NCBI RefSeq assembly: GCF_000454065.1
Contig: NZ_ATNE01000001.1
Coordinates: forward strand, 436,501 to 500,500
DNA length: 64,000 nucleotides
DNA from: Brevibacillus thermoruber 423
Lineage (GTDB): Bacteria > Bacillota > Bacilli > Brevibacillales > Brevibacillaceae
Direction: 5' to 3'
Below the pieces are notes generated by a model. The model worked only from the letters and a program-made list of their open reading frames with translations, did no database searches and was not told the origin of the DNA. The position numbers and the translations under genes are program-made. Positions 19,449 to 28,136 of this stretch are shown here, piece by piece (the first letter of the stretch is position 1; each line of letters starts with the position of its first letter).

Positions 19449-20189
19449 ATGAACATACTGGAACTGCGGGATCTGGTGGTCCGCCATGAGGGAAAAACGA
19501 TTCTGCGCGTGGACAGCGTCCGGTTCGAGCAGGGGAAGATCTACGGCATTATCGGGCCGAGCGGGGCCGGGAAAAGCACCCTGCTCAGGGTGATCAACCT
19601 GCTGGAGCGGCCGGCCCAGGGCAGCATGCACGTGTTCGGCACGGATGTCGACCTGGCCGCCCTCACCCATGCCAAAGGGCTGCCGATTCAGCGGCAAATG
19701 GGCTTCGTGGCGCAGAAACCGGCCATGTTCCACGCATCCGTGTTCGACAACGTGGCGATGGGGCTGCGCTACCGCGGCGAGGATCGGGCGGCGATCCGCC
19801 CGCGTGTCCTCGCAGCGCTGAAGCTGGTAGACCTGGAGCACGCGGCCGGCCAGCGGGCTGACACGCTCTCCGGCGGGGAAGCGCAGCGGATTGCCCTCGC
19901 CCGAGCGCTGGTGTACGAACCGCCGCTGCTGCTTTTGGACGAGCCGACGGCCAGCCTCGATCCGCACAACATTGCCATTTTTGAACGCGTCATTCAAACG
20001 ATTCACCAGACCAGGCGAACGACGATCCTGATCGTCACCCACAATCTGGCGCAGGCCAGGCGTCTGACGCACGCGTGCCTGTTCATCCACCAGGGGCGGA
20101 TCGTCGAGTGCGGCGAAACGGCGGCCGTATTTTCCGGAGCGGCGTGTCGGGAACTGCAGGACTTCATTTCCGGGCGGATGATCTGCTGA
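19449..20189 (+). CDS. tupC: tungstate ABC transporter, ATPase
   Basis: This 246-residue ABC ATPase powers the TupAB importer. The Walker A motif GPSGAGKST is at residues 36-44, the signature LSGGEAQR near 139 and Walker B LLLLDEPT near 157; the switch His follows in IVTHN. It completes a tupABC operon. Confidence 0.95.
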   Translation: MNILELRDLVVRHEGKTILRVDSVRFEQGKIYGIIGPSGAGKSTLLRVINLLERPAQGSMHVFGTDVDLAALTHAKGLPIQRQMGFVAQKPAMFHASVFDNVAMGLRYRGEDRAAIRPRVLAALKLVDLEHAAGQRADTLSGGEAQRIALARALVYEPPLLLLDEPTASLDPHNIAIFERVIQTIHQTRRTTILIVTHNLAQARRLTHACLFIHQGRIVECGETAAVFSGAACRELQDFISGRMIC

Positions 20190-20210
20190 GTGATGAGAAA
20201 GGAGCTTCCC

Positions 20211-21245
20211 ATGAAACACGAGCACCGACAGCGTTATTCCAGACAAGTGCTGTTCGCGCCGATCGGCGAAACGGGACAGGAGCGGCTGCTGCAGAAAAAG
20301 GCGGCGATCGTCGGGATGGGCGCGCTGGGGACGGTCCTGGCCAACCACCTGGTGCGGGCAGGCGTCGGTCACGTGCGGCTGATTGACCGGGATTTCGTCG
20401 AGGAAAGCAATCTGCAGCGGCAGATGCTGTACGACGAGGAGGATGCGCGGCAGCATCTGCCGAAAGCGGTGGCAGCGGAACACAAGCTGCGGCGGATCAA
20501 CTCCGGTGTTGCGATCGAGGGAATCGTGGCCGACCTGCACGCCGGTAATGCGGAAACCTACCTCGCGGACGCCGACGTGATTCTGGACGGGTCGGACAAC
20601 TTTCACGTCCGCTATCTGATCAACGACGTGGCGGTGAAGCACCGCATCCCCTGGGTGTACGGCGGAGCGGTCAGTGCGCGCGGGATGTTCGCGGTCGTTC
20701 GTCCCGGGATCACGCCCTGTTTTCGCTGTCTCTTTCCCCACGCTCCGGAAGGCCGGGGCGAAACCTGCGACACGGTCGGCGTGATCGGCCCGATCGTGCA
20801 CATCGTCGCCTCGTACCAGGCCGCGGAAGCGCTGAAACTGCTGCTCGGCGCCACGGACGACTTGAACCCGCATCTGGAGCAGTGGGATATCTGGCAGAAC
20901 GAACACCTGCAGATGAACGTGGCGGGCGGCAGGAATCCCGCCTGCCCCGCCTGCGTCATGAACCGTTTCGACTATCTGCAGATCGGCGGAGAAACGGAAG
21001 CGTTTACCACCCTCTGCGGCAGGGATGCGGTACAGATCAGCCCCCTGCACCCCCGCCCCGTTGATTTTGCGCTGCTCGCGAAGCGGTTCCAGCCATTGGG
21101 CCGGGTGGAACAAAATCCGTTTCTCCTGCGCTTCCACGTCGACGGCTGCACACTCGTCTTCTTCCGCGACGGCCGTGTGCTCGTACAGGGGACCTCGGAG
21201 ATCACGACCGCCCGCACGTTGTATGCCAAATATGTGGGACATTAG
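20211..21245 (+). CDS. moeB: MoeB/ThiF-type sulfur-carrier adenylyltransferase
   Basis: MoeB adenylates the C-terminal Gly of MoaD-type carriers. The 344-residue product has the ATP-binding GMGALG (35-40), R/D residues of the fold (DRDFVEESNLQRQ) and two zinc CxxC pairs (CFRC, CPAC). The conserved GETCDTVGV carries the reactive Cys. It lacks a rhodanese domain. About 80 residues at the C-terminus have no recognised function. The start at 20211 follows AAGGAGC at good spacing; an ATG seven codons earlier does not. It is the last gene of the tup operon, so its partners are probably the MoaD proteins of this island. Confidence 0.92.
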   Translation: MKHEHRQRYSRQVLFAPIGETGQERLLQKKAAIVGMGALGTVLANHLVRAGVGHVRLIDRDFVEESNLQRQMLYDEEDARQHLPKAVAAEHKLRRINSGVAIEGIVADLHAGNAETYLADADVILDGSDNFHVRYLINDVAVKHRIPWVYGGAVSARGMFAVVRPGITPCFRCLFPHAPEGRGETCDTVGVIGPIVHIVASYQAAEALKLLLGATDDLNPHLEQWDIWQNEHLQMNVAGGRNPACPACVMNRFDYLQIGGETEAFTTLCGRDAVQISPLHPRPVDFALLAKRFQPLGRVEQNPFLLRFHVDGCTLVFFRDGRVLVQGTSEITTARTLYAKYVGH

Positions 21246-21261
21246 AGTCCCCACTATGCGA

Positions 21262-21297
21262 GAAAAGGGCCGCCCCCAACCGGGAGCGGCCCTTTTG
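21262..21297. terminator. bidirectional terminator between moeB and thrS
   Basis: AAAAGGGCCGC and GCGGCCCTTTT form a perfect 11-bp stem with an A-run and T-run at its ends, between convergent genes. Confidence 0.92.
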
Positions 21298-21304
21298 ATT
21301 CAGC

Positions 21305-23218
21305 TTATTTCATGTCGCTGATTTCCTGTTTGATTTTGGCGATGAACGCATCCACCGGAAGCGCCCCTTCGTCGCCTACGCCGCGTTTGCGGACGGACAG
21401 GGTGCCCTCCGCCACTTCTTTTTCCCCGATGACCAGCATGTACGGGATCTTTTGCACCTGGGCCTCGCGGATTTTGTAGCCGATTTTTTCGTTGCGGGCG
21501 TCCAGTTCCACGCGGATGCCGGCCTGTTCCATTTTCGCTTTTACCTCTTCGGCGTACGGCACGTGTGCGTCGCTGATCGTCATTAGACGCACCTGAACCG
21601 GCGACAGCCAGGTCGGGAATGCGCCCGCGTAGTGCTCGATCAGGATGCCGATGAAGCGCTCCATGGAACCGTACATGGCGCGGTGCAGCACGACCGGACG
21701 GTGCTTCTCGTTGTCCTGGCCAATGTAGGACAGGTCAAACTTCTCCGGCATCTGGAAGTCAAGCTGGATGGTGCCGCACTGATGGCGCCGTTTCAGCGCG
21801 TCCGTGATCTGGAAGTCGATCTTCGGTCCGTAGAACGCGCCGTCCCCTTCCTTGATCTCGTACGGCATGCCGGATTCCTCCAGCACTTTTTTCAGCGAGC
21901 TTTCCGCGATCTCCCACAGTTCGTCGGAGCCCATCGAATCCTCCGGACGGGTGGAGAGCGCCACGCTGTACTCGAAGCCGAACACCTTGTAGATGCTGTC
22001 GATCAACTGAATCATGCTTTTGATCTCACTCTCGATCTGATCCGGACGAACGAAGACGTGCGCGTCGTCCTGGCAGAACGTCCGTACCCGCAGCATCCCG
22101 TTCAGCGCACCGGAAAACTCGTGGCGGTGCACCTGGCCGAACTCGGAGTAGCGGATCGGCAGGTCGCGGTAGGAGTGGATCTTGTTTTTGTAAATCAGCA
22201 TGTGGCCCGGACAGTTCATCGGCTTCAGCGCGTAGGTGGTGTTGTCCACCTCGGAGAAGTACATGTTCTCGTGGTAGTGGTCCCAGTGGCCGGATTGCAG
22301 CCAGAGGCGCTGGTTCATGATGAACGGCGTGCGCACCTCGGTGTAGTGGGCCAACTGCTGCAGGCGGCGGGAGAACTGCTCCAGCTCGTTGCGGACGGTA
22401 AAGCCCTTCGGCAGGTAGAACGGCATGCCCGGCGCCTCTTCGGAGAACATGAACAGCTCCAGCTCTTTGCCCAGCTTGCGGTGGTCGCGCTTTTTCGCCT
22501 CTTCGATGAAGTGCAGGTATTCGTCCAGCTCCGCCTTTTTCGGCCACGCGGTGCCGTAGACGCGCTGCAGCACCTGGTTTTCCGCTTTGCCGCGCCAGTA
22601 CGCGCCGGCCACGCTCATCAGCTTGAACGCCTTGATGTAGCCGGTGGACGGCAGGTGCGGCCCGCGGCACAGGTCAAAGAACTCGCCCTGCTCGTAGATG
22701 GTGATCACGGCGTCTTCCGGCAGGTCGCGGATCAGCTCCAGTTTCAGATGGTCGTTGATTCCCTGAAAGATGTGAATCGCTTCTTCGCGGCTGACCACCT
22801 TGCGGCGAATCGGCAGGTCTTCCTTGATGATCTTTTCCATCTCGGCTTCAATTTTGCCCAGATCGTCGGGGGTGAGCGTTACCGGGATGTCCATGTCGTA
22901 ATAGAAGCCGTCTTCAATGACGGGACCGATCCCCAGCTTCACCTCTTTCCCGTAGAGGCGCTTGACGGCCTGCGCCAGCAGGTGGGCGGTGCTGTGGCGG
23001 TACACTTCCAAGCCTTCCGGGCTGTCCAGCGTCACGATCTCGATCGCTGCGTCTTCCTGCACCGGCGTGTACAAATCCACCACCTTTCCGTTCAGCTTGC
23101 CGGCGACGGCCTTTTTCTTCAGGCTCGCGCTGATGGAGCCCGCGATGTCCTCGATGGTGATGCCGGATTCGTATTGGCGTACGGCCCCATCCGGAAACGT
23201 AATGTTGACTTGTGCCAC
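21305..23218 (-). CDS. thrS: threonyl-tRNA synthetase
   Basis: ThrS charges tRNA-Thr. The 637-residue product has the N-terminal TGS domain, the editing domain with its HxxxH (HSTAHLLAQAVK), the class II core with RMYGS-like MYGSMERFIGILIEH, and the anticodon-binding C-domain (VRLMTISDAHVPYAEEV). I use the GTG at 23218 (VAQVNITFPDG), because AAAGGA lies 10 bases upstream and homologs begin there. Expression is controlled by the T-box leader just upstream. Confidence 0.96.
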   Translation of the reverse strand: MAQVNITFPDGAVRQYESGITIEDIAGSISASLKKKAVAGKLNGKVVDLYTPVQEDAAIEIVTLDSPEGLEVYRHSTAHLLAQAVKRLYGKEVKLGIGPVIEDGFYYDMDIPVTLTPDDLGKIEAEMEKIIKEDLPIRRKVVSREEAIHIFQGINDHLKLELIRDLPEDAVITIYEQGEFFDLCRGPHLPSTGYIKAFKLMSVAGAYWRGKAENQVLQRVYGTAWPKKAELDEYLHFIEEAKKRDHRKLGKELELFMFSEEAPGMPFYLPKGFTVRNELEQFSRRLQQLAHYTEVRTPFIMNQRLWLQSGHWDHYHENMYFSEVDNTTYALKPMNCPGHMLIYKNKIHSYRDLPIRYSEFGQVHRHEFSGALNGMLRVRTFCQDDAHVFVRPDQIESEIKSMIQLIDSIYKVFGFEYSVALSTRPEDSMGSDELWEIAESSLKKVLEESGMPYEIKEGDGAFYGPKIDFQITDALKRRHQCGTIQLDFQMPEKFDLSYIGQDNEKHRPVVLHRAMYGSMERFIGILIEHYAGAFPTWLSPVQVRLMTISDAHVPYAEEVKAKMEQAGIRVELDARNEKIGYKIREAQVQKIPYMLVIGEKEVAEGTLSVRKRGVGDEGALPVDAFIAKIKQEISDMK

Positions 23219-23261
23219 GATCCATACGTCCTTTCTGCATAAAATAATGGGATTGGAAAAA

Positions 23262-23580
23262 ATAAAAACACCCATCCCCAAAGGGACGAGTGTTTCTTAC
23301 CCGTGGTACCACCCTCATTTGATTCGGCCGGAGCAATTGCCGTCGGGACGTCCTCCCGACCCATCCTCCATGCGGACGAAAGCCGAATCCTTCCTTGCCA
23401 TAACGGTATGCCCGGCGAGCCGATACTGGAAGCGCGTGGCTTCGTTCCCGGCCGCTACTCGAAGGGGGTGGAGCGATACGCGTCCGCAGCGGGCTTCCAG
23501 CCAGCGGCCCGCCTCTCTGGAGCGACGTGGATATCGTCCATGTCCTTCTCATCGTATTTCAACACATCTGTAGTTGTTGT
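23262..23580 (-). promoter_or_regulatory. T-box leader of thrS, threonine specifier ACC
   Basis: The leader has a stem I with CCAGAGAGG, the T-box bulge sequence GGTGGTACCACGG (23301-23315 region) and a terminator stem (AACACTCGTCCC with GGGATGGGTGTT) followed by a T-rich run at about 23262. The specifier is ACC at 23467-23469, followed by CCCTTCGAG. ACC is a threonine codon, so uncharged tRNA-Thr should induce thrS. Confidence 0.94.
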
Positions 23581-23585
23581 CTGTC

Positions 23586-23615
23586 ATTATAGTGGAGTTG
23601 GCTTGTGTCCGTCAA
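23586..23615 (-). promoter_or_regulatory. promoter of thrS inside the end of ytxC
   Basis: TTGACG (23610-23615), an 18-base spacer and TATAAT (23586-23591) lie on the minus strand. The -10 overlaps the TAA stop of ytxC, so the last codons of ytxC double as the thrS promoter. Confidence 0.88.
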
Positions 23616-24507
23616 GTGCGCGTCTGCCCGCCAGGCAAAGCGGACAGGAATGGCACGTCATCACCTTTCCGTCAAAGATGCTGTGGATCGCCTGGATCAA
23701 GGCGGGCCTGTCCTGTACCAGATGCAGCACGACGCGCTCCGGAGCGAGCGTCACCAGCGCGCTCACCAGGTAGTCCTCTTCGCGGCTGTTCTGCTCGCCG
23801 ATGCTGAAGACGGCATCGAGCTGTTCCAGCCGCAGCCGTTGGCCGTGCTTGTCATAGAGGAAGAACGGTTTGTCCACACTAGGAACGACGTGAACCACTT
23901 CCTGTTTGGTCTCCTGCGCGGCGATAAAATACCGCAGCAGATCGACAAATTCCTGGTACTGCTTGTCTTCCAGATAATCGTCCAGACCGGTTTCCACCAG
24001 TTCAAACAGTTCGTTCCAATGCTCCTGCAGACGGAAGCGGACGAAGCCGAGCACATTCAGCTCCCGCTCCTCTTCCAGAAAGGCGAACACTTTGCGGTAG
24101 ACGGCCGCCTTGCGGGCAGTAGCCTGGAGCAGGTCCGTGCCGCCTTCTTCCTGGTCTTGACAGATCCGCTGCACATAGGGAAGGATGAACGGCCACTCCT
24201 CTTCCAGCGCTTCCGCTTCCAGCAGGTCAGCGGCGATCTCCTCCAGCACTTCCGGCTCCTTGACCCGGAGGACCCATTCGGCCACCGCCAGGGAAACAAA
24301 CGCCCGGGCCCACTCGATCGTCTCCGCGTTGTACTCCTCGGCGGACCAGCTTCGAAAGTGGAACAAGCGGTACTCGCCCTGCTCCCGTTCCCTGTATGTA
24401 ATGCGCACCGGCTCCGTGTTGACCCGCTCCTTCAGCTCGGTCACGATGGAGCGAAAGGCGTCACAATGCGCAGGGACATTTTCCAGCCACACGGCAAAAC
24501 TCTGCAT
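23587..24507 (-). CDS. ytxC: YtxC-like sporulation protein
   Basis: The 306-residue protein matches the YtxC family in its tail (HLVQDRPALIQAIHSIF near the end, then a Cys pair CHSCPLC) and in its position directly before thrS, as in Bacillus. YtxC is tied to sporulation but its molecular function is not known. The N-terminal half is rich in acidic helices. The start at 24507 has GGGGGG 6 bases upstream; an ATG two codons earlier abuts that run. Confidence 0.85.
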   Translation of the reverse strand: MQSFAVWLENVPAHCDAFRSIVTELKERVNTEPVRITYREREQGEYRLFHFRSWSAEEYNAETIEWARAFVSLAVAEWVLRVKEPEVLEEIAADLLEAEALEEEWPFILPYVQRICQDQEEGGTDLLQATARKAAVYRKVFAFLEEERELNVLGFVRFRLQEHWNELFELVETGLDDYLEDKQYQEFVDLLRYFIAAQETKQEVVHVVPSVDKPFFLYDKHGQRLRLEQLDAVFSIGEQNSREEDYLVSALVTLAPERVVLHLVQDRPALIQAIHSIFDGKVMTCHSCPLCLAGRRALDGHKPTPL

Positions 24508-24603
24508 ATCCATCCCCCCATCCGCAGTGTAGTTACAGTATATGTCCCGACTGGGGCGATATACTTTTAAACGGATGGAAACAGGGGGAAGGCTCGCTTG
24601 CGC

Positions 24604-24641
24604 AAAAAAACACGAAGCCGTTGCGGCTCCGTGTTTTTTTG
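24604..24641 (-). terminator. terminator downstream of mqnC
   Basis: ACACGaAGCCG and CGGCTcCGTGT form a stem with seven Ts on either side; on the minus strand it follows the mqnC stop directly. Confidence 0.9.
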
Positions 24642-24650
24642 TCCGATCGG

Positions 24651-25757
24651 TCAATTCTGCATGACAAAGTCGCGCTCCGCCATCTCCCCTTCGCGGAAGA
24701 CGCGCAGGATTTCGTAGCGCGTATTGCGCTGCGCGGGGATTTTGCCCGCCTCGCGGATGAGCTGCAGGATCAGGTTGGTGTTCACCTTGTAGGTGCATGC
24801 GGCGGCGGAAACGACGTTCTCCTCCATCATGGTCGAGCCGAAGTCGTTGCATCCGTAAGAGAGCGACAGCTTGCCGATCTCCGGTCCCATCGTCACCCAG
24901 GACGACTGGAAGTTCGCGATGTTGTCCAGCATCAGGCGGCTGATCGCCAGCGTCTTCAGGTATTCCTCCGGGGTGTTGTTGACCGCCTTCATGTTGGTGT
25001 TTTCCGGCTGGAACGTCCAGACGATAAAGGCCGTGAAGCCCTTGGTCTCGTCCTGCGCCTCGCGGATGCGCATCAGCGAGAGCACGCGTTCTTCCATCTC
25101 CTCGCCAAAGCCGATCACCATCGTCGCCGTACCCGGCAGGCCGACGCGGTGGGCCGCCTTTTGCGTCTCGATCCACTCTTTCCAGGAACCCTTCAGGCGG
25201 GAAATCTTGCGCCGCGTGCGGTCGTCCAGGATCTCGCCGCCCGCTCCCGGCAGCGAGTCGAGGCCGGCTTCCTTCAACTGCCTCAGCACTTCTTCCACAG
25301 GCAGGCCGGACACCTGCGCCATTTTTTGCACTTCCGCGGTGGAAAACGAGTGCATCGTGATCTGCGGGAAGCGCTTTTTGATGTTTCGCAGCAGATCCAG
25401 GTAGTACTCAAACGGCAGGTCCGGGTTGGTGCCGCCCTGCATCAGGATTTCCGTACCGCCCACGTCCACCGTCTCCTGAATTTTTTGGTAGATCACTTCG
25501 TTGGGCAGCACGTACCCTTCCTTGGAACCCGGCGGCCGGTAAAAGGCACAGAACCGGCAGTAGGTGTCGCACACGTTGGTGTAGTTGATATTGCGCCCGA
25601 TGACAAACGTGGTGATCGGCTCCGGATGCCACTTCTTCATGACCAGGTCGGCGTAGTGGCCCATTTTTTCAATCTCGTCGCTCGCAAACAGGGCGAGGCC
25701 GTCTTCCAGGCCGAGGCGTTCACCGGCGAGCGCCCGCTCCAAAATCTTATCGATCAA
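24651..25757 (-). CDS. mqnC: cyclic dehypoxanthinylfutalosine synthase
   Basis: MqnC is a radical SAM enzyme of the futalosine pathway of menaquinone synthesis; it cyclises dehypoxanthinylfutalosine. The 368-residue product has CDTYCRFC at 63-70 (three cluster cysteines), MQGGTNPDLP and the C-terminal EENVVSAA segment of the MqnC/CofH family. I use a TTG start at 25757 (LIDKILERALAGERL), because GGAG lies 8 bases upstream and homologs begin there. No other mqn gene is in the window. Confidence 0.92.
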   Translation of the reverse strand: MIDKILERALAGERLGLEDGLALFASDEIEKMGHYADLVMKKWHPEPITTFVIGRNINYTNVCDTYCRFCAFYRPPGSKEGYVLPNEVIYQKIQETVDVGGTEILMQGGTNPDLPFEYYLDLLRNIKKRFPQITMHSFSTAEVQKMAQVSGLPVEEVLRQLKEAGLDSLPGAGGEILDDRTRRKISRLKGSWKEWIETQKAAHRVGLPGTATMVIGFGEEMEERVLSLMRIREAQDETKGFTAFIVWTFQPENTNMKAVNNTPEEYLKTLAISRLMLDNIANFQSSWVTMGPEIGKLSLSYGCNDFGSTMMEENVVSAAACTYKVNTNLILQLIREAGKIPAQRNTRYEILRVFREGEMAERDFVMQN

Positions 25758-25801
25758 AAGGATCACTCCTTCTACACTGCGTCCACGATTCATGGTAACA
25801 C

Positions 25802-25834
25802 AAAAAAGCAACCCTGCCTATTGGCAAGGTTGCG
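25802..25834 (-). terminator. terminator of the 72-residue gene
   Basis: GCAACCTTGCC and GGCAGGGTTGC form the stem, followed by six Ts on the minus strand. Confidence 0.88.
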
Positions 25835-25840
25835 TCAACT

Positions 25841-26059
25841 CTATTCGAAGCCGATTTCCTCGTACACTTCCGGTTCCCAGTAAATGACCGACTGGGCGAG
25901 CGGCAGATTCATCTCCCGCGCGCCGTTTGGCTTTCCATTAAAATAGATAATCTCCGTGACGGCCACACGGTCCCCGCGGACGTCTATTTCCCCTTTCAGC
26001 TCCAGGGTTGTCCCATCCGGTGCATAGTAGATGACTTTCCCCGATCCCAGCGTTTTCAT
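25841..26059 (-). CDS. conserved small hypothetical protein (72 aa)
   Basis: No family is recognised. The protein (MKTLGSGKVIYYAPDG...) looks like a small all-beta fold and ends acidic (EPEVYEEIGFE). It has its own promoter, a GGGAGG site 5 bases before the ATG at 26059 and its own terminator, so it is a real monocistronic gene. Confidence 0.75.
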   Translation of the reverse strand: MKTLGSGKVIYYAPDGTTLELKGEIDVRGDRVAVTEIIYFNGKPNGAREMNLPLAQSVIYWEPEVYEEIGFE

Positions 26060-26090
26060 CGGTACCTCCCGTTGTATGGACTGTACCTCT

Positions 26091-26120
26091 ATAGTAGTAG
26101 ACAATCTTTCCCATCGTCAA
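26091..26120 (-). promoter_or_regulatory. promoter of the 72-residue gene
   Basis: TTGACG (26115-26120), an 18-base spacer and TACTAT (26091-26096) lie 32 bases before the start codon on the minus strand. Confidence 0.7.
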
Positions 26121-26135
26121 CGTCCGATCTGGAAC

Positions 26136-27092
26136 TTATTGACCAACCGACGAATCGGGAGGCGTATCCTTTTTGCGCCTTTTTGCCTGCCGCTCCTCCG
26201 TTTCACGGGACATTTCTCCCGTCAGATCCGCCGTCATCGCGGCGTCCTGTCCGGCGATCATCGCCGTTTCGCCTGCCGGTACGCCGGCATGCTCCTGACG
26301 ATAGGCGGAGGAGGAAAATATCTGGCTGGCATTGACCGGCTGGCCCGCCGCTCCGCCGGCATGCAGGGACGACGGCGGCGGCGTCTGCTGCACGGCGGCC
26401 ACTCCGGGATCGACCGCATTCGTCAGCACGCTGTCGACGGCCGGCCGGGTCTGCGGCTGGACGGACGCGAAGGGCGGAACCTGCTCGGACATCGCCATCT
26501 GTCCGTCCACGGCTGCCGGCTGATAGCCGCGCAGCAGTTGGGCGCTCGTCTCCTCCCGCAGCGTCGCCAGCGGATAGTAGCCCTTCCGCTGCATGTACCG
26601 CCACACGTCGTAGGCCTGCTGGGCGCAGTTGACCGCCCCTTGCAAGAGCATGCCGCGCAGGTGCGGATGGGCCGCCTCCAGCGCCGCGGCCATTTTCGCT
26701 TTGGCCCCCGCCTTGTGCAGGCCGAGCACGGCTGACGCCACATCGTGATCGTCCATCTGATCCGGGTGGGCATTGGGCTGGTGAGAAGCGGCCTGCTGTG
26801 GAGCCGCTGGCGGTTGGGCCGCGGCGGACGATGGCGGGGCCTGCGTCCGCCACGCCTGCGTGCTGGGCCGGTACGGCAGGCTGTCGCCCGCTCCCAGCCC
26901 GTGTACCGTATGTACCATGCTGTTGTATTCGTTTTGCATGAACTGCATCTGGTAGCTGACAAGCTGGGCCAGTTCCGGGTCGCGGATATAGGGAGTGTAC
27001 AACTGCATCGTGTTCAGCGCGTCGATCGCGCAGGTGAGCGCCTCATGCAGTTCCATCACTTCATGTGCTCCGTACGGATGAGGTTGCATCAT
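26136..27092 (-). CDS. CotF-like spore coat protein with two coat-F repeats
   Basis: The 318-residue protein has two copies of the ferritin-like coat-F fold. One spans about residues 8-70 (AHEVMELHEALTCAIDALN) and one about 115-185, which carries the typical VWRYMQRKGYYP. They are joined by an Ala/Gln/Pro-rich linker. A long low-complexity tail (about 190-318) ends with a charged KRRKK region. Coat-F proteins sit in the spore coat. AAAGGAGG precedes the first ATG; MM at the start leaves a one-codon uncertainty. Confidence 0.8.
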   Translation of the reverse strand: MMQPHPYGAHEVMELHEALTCAIDALNTMQLYTPYIRDPELAQLVSYQMQFMQNEYNSMVHTVHGLGAGDSLPYRPSTQAWRTQAPPSSAAAQPPAAPQQAASHQPNAHPDQMDDHDVASAVLGLHKAGAKAKMAAALEAAHPHLRGMLLQGAVNCAQQAYDVWRYMQRKGYYPLATLREETSAQLLRGYQPAAVDGQMAMSEQVPPFASVQPQTRPAVDSVLTNAVDPGVAAVQQTPPPSSLHAGGAAGQPVNASQIFSSSAYRQEHAGVPAGETAMIAGQDAAMTADLTGEMSRETEERQAKRRKKDTPPDSSVGQ

Positions 27093-27408
27093 GACGGTTT
27101 CCTCCTTTTTTCCAAATCCCTAACAGTATGTCCGAAACGGCCAGCGGATAGAAGCGCACGAGAAAAACACAAAGGTATCTGGAAAATGGAGGGTAACCTT
27201 TCGGCTTCAGCCACGTAATACCTTGTCGGAAAAGCATGGCTGCACCGCACCAAAAATCATTCTGTCTGGAGAGAGCCTGTCATAGGATATAACTACAGAA
27301 ACCCTTCTGTTTCCTGTATAATGAAGAAAAACGCCGGATGAAGTCCTTTCGCAGAAGCTGGTTCTTCTCAAAGCGACAGACGAGGAAAACCTCCTGAAGG
27401 AGACGCTC
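27093..27408. other. intergenic region with a -10 box for the VTT gene
   Basis: No gene is seen in these 316 bases. A plus-strand TATAAT at 27317-27322 lies 86 bases before the next gene, with only a weak -35 (TACAGA) 17 bases upstream. Confidence 0.4.
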
Positions 27409-27972
27409 ATGCTCGAACAAATTACGCACATCTTTATGCAGTACGGCATATGGGGATTGTTTGGCCTCGCCTTTCTGGACTCGTTTATCGTGCCTGTCCC
27501 GCCCTTTTTTCTGCAAATCGGGATGAGCCTGATCGATCCCGCTTCCGCCATGCGGTACGCCACCGTCGCGTTTACCGGTTCCATCCTCGGGGCGCCGGTG
27601 GGCTACATGCTGGGCAAATGGCTGGGCAAACCGCTCTTGCAAAAGCTGCTTCCCGAGAAGTGGACGGCGATGGCGACGGAGCAATTTGCCAAGAATGGCG
27701 ATGCCGCCGTATTGATCGGTTCGTTTACGCCCATTCCGTTCAAAGTCTTTACCATTTTGAGCGGCGTGTTCAACTACTCGCTGACGAAGCTGATGCTGTT
27801 TGCCATCCTGGGACGCGGCATCAAGTTTTTCCTCATCGGGTTGTTGTTCCACCTCTACGGCAAACATGCCAAGGTGCTGCTGGACAACTACCTGGAGGTA
27901 ACCGTGCTCGGAATCGGCGCCCTGGTGGCCATTGTCTGGCTAATTTGGAAAAAGCGGAAAAAATCGGCGTAA
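27409..27972 (+). CDS. VTT-domain (DedA/YqaA-like) membrane protein
   Basis: The 187-residue protein has four or five membrane segments and the VTT-type core: FLDSFIVPVPP near the N-terminus, GSILGAPVGYMLGKWLG, and the conserved GSFTPIPFKVFTILSG with Pro and Lys/Arg. YqaA/DedA proteins are inner-membrane proteins linked to lipid flipping and membrane homeostasis; the substrate here is unknown. AAGGAGAC precedes the ATG. Confidence 0.88.
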   Translation: MLEQITHIFMQYGIWGLFGLAFLDSFIVPVPPFFLQIGMSLIDPASAMRYATVAFTGSILGAPVGYMLGKWLGKPLLQKLLPEKWTAMATEQFAKNGDAAVLIGSFTPIPFKVFTILSGVFNYSLTKLMLFAILGRGIKFFLIGLLFHLYGKHAKVLLDNYLEVTVLGIGALVAIVWLIWKKRKKSA

Positions 27973-27995
27973 CCGCCGCTACCCGGCGTGAAAAG

Positions 27996-28036
27996 CAAGA
28001 CGCGCCTCGCAGAGCTGCTGCGAGGCGCGTCTTTTT
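27996..28036 (+). terminator. terminator of the VTT gene
   Basis: AGACGCGCCTCGCAG and CTGCGAGGCGCGTCT make a near-perfect 15-bp stem followed by TTTT. Confidence 0.93.
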
Positions 28037-28136
28037 GCTACGGGGCATGGCAGCGCCGACAAAAAAATGGCGGGACATTCACCTACCGGCGCGCCGTCCG
28101 TATATTGTAAGTGTGAGTTTCGGAGGAGGTGAAGCA

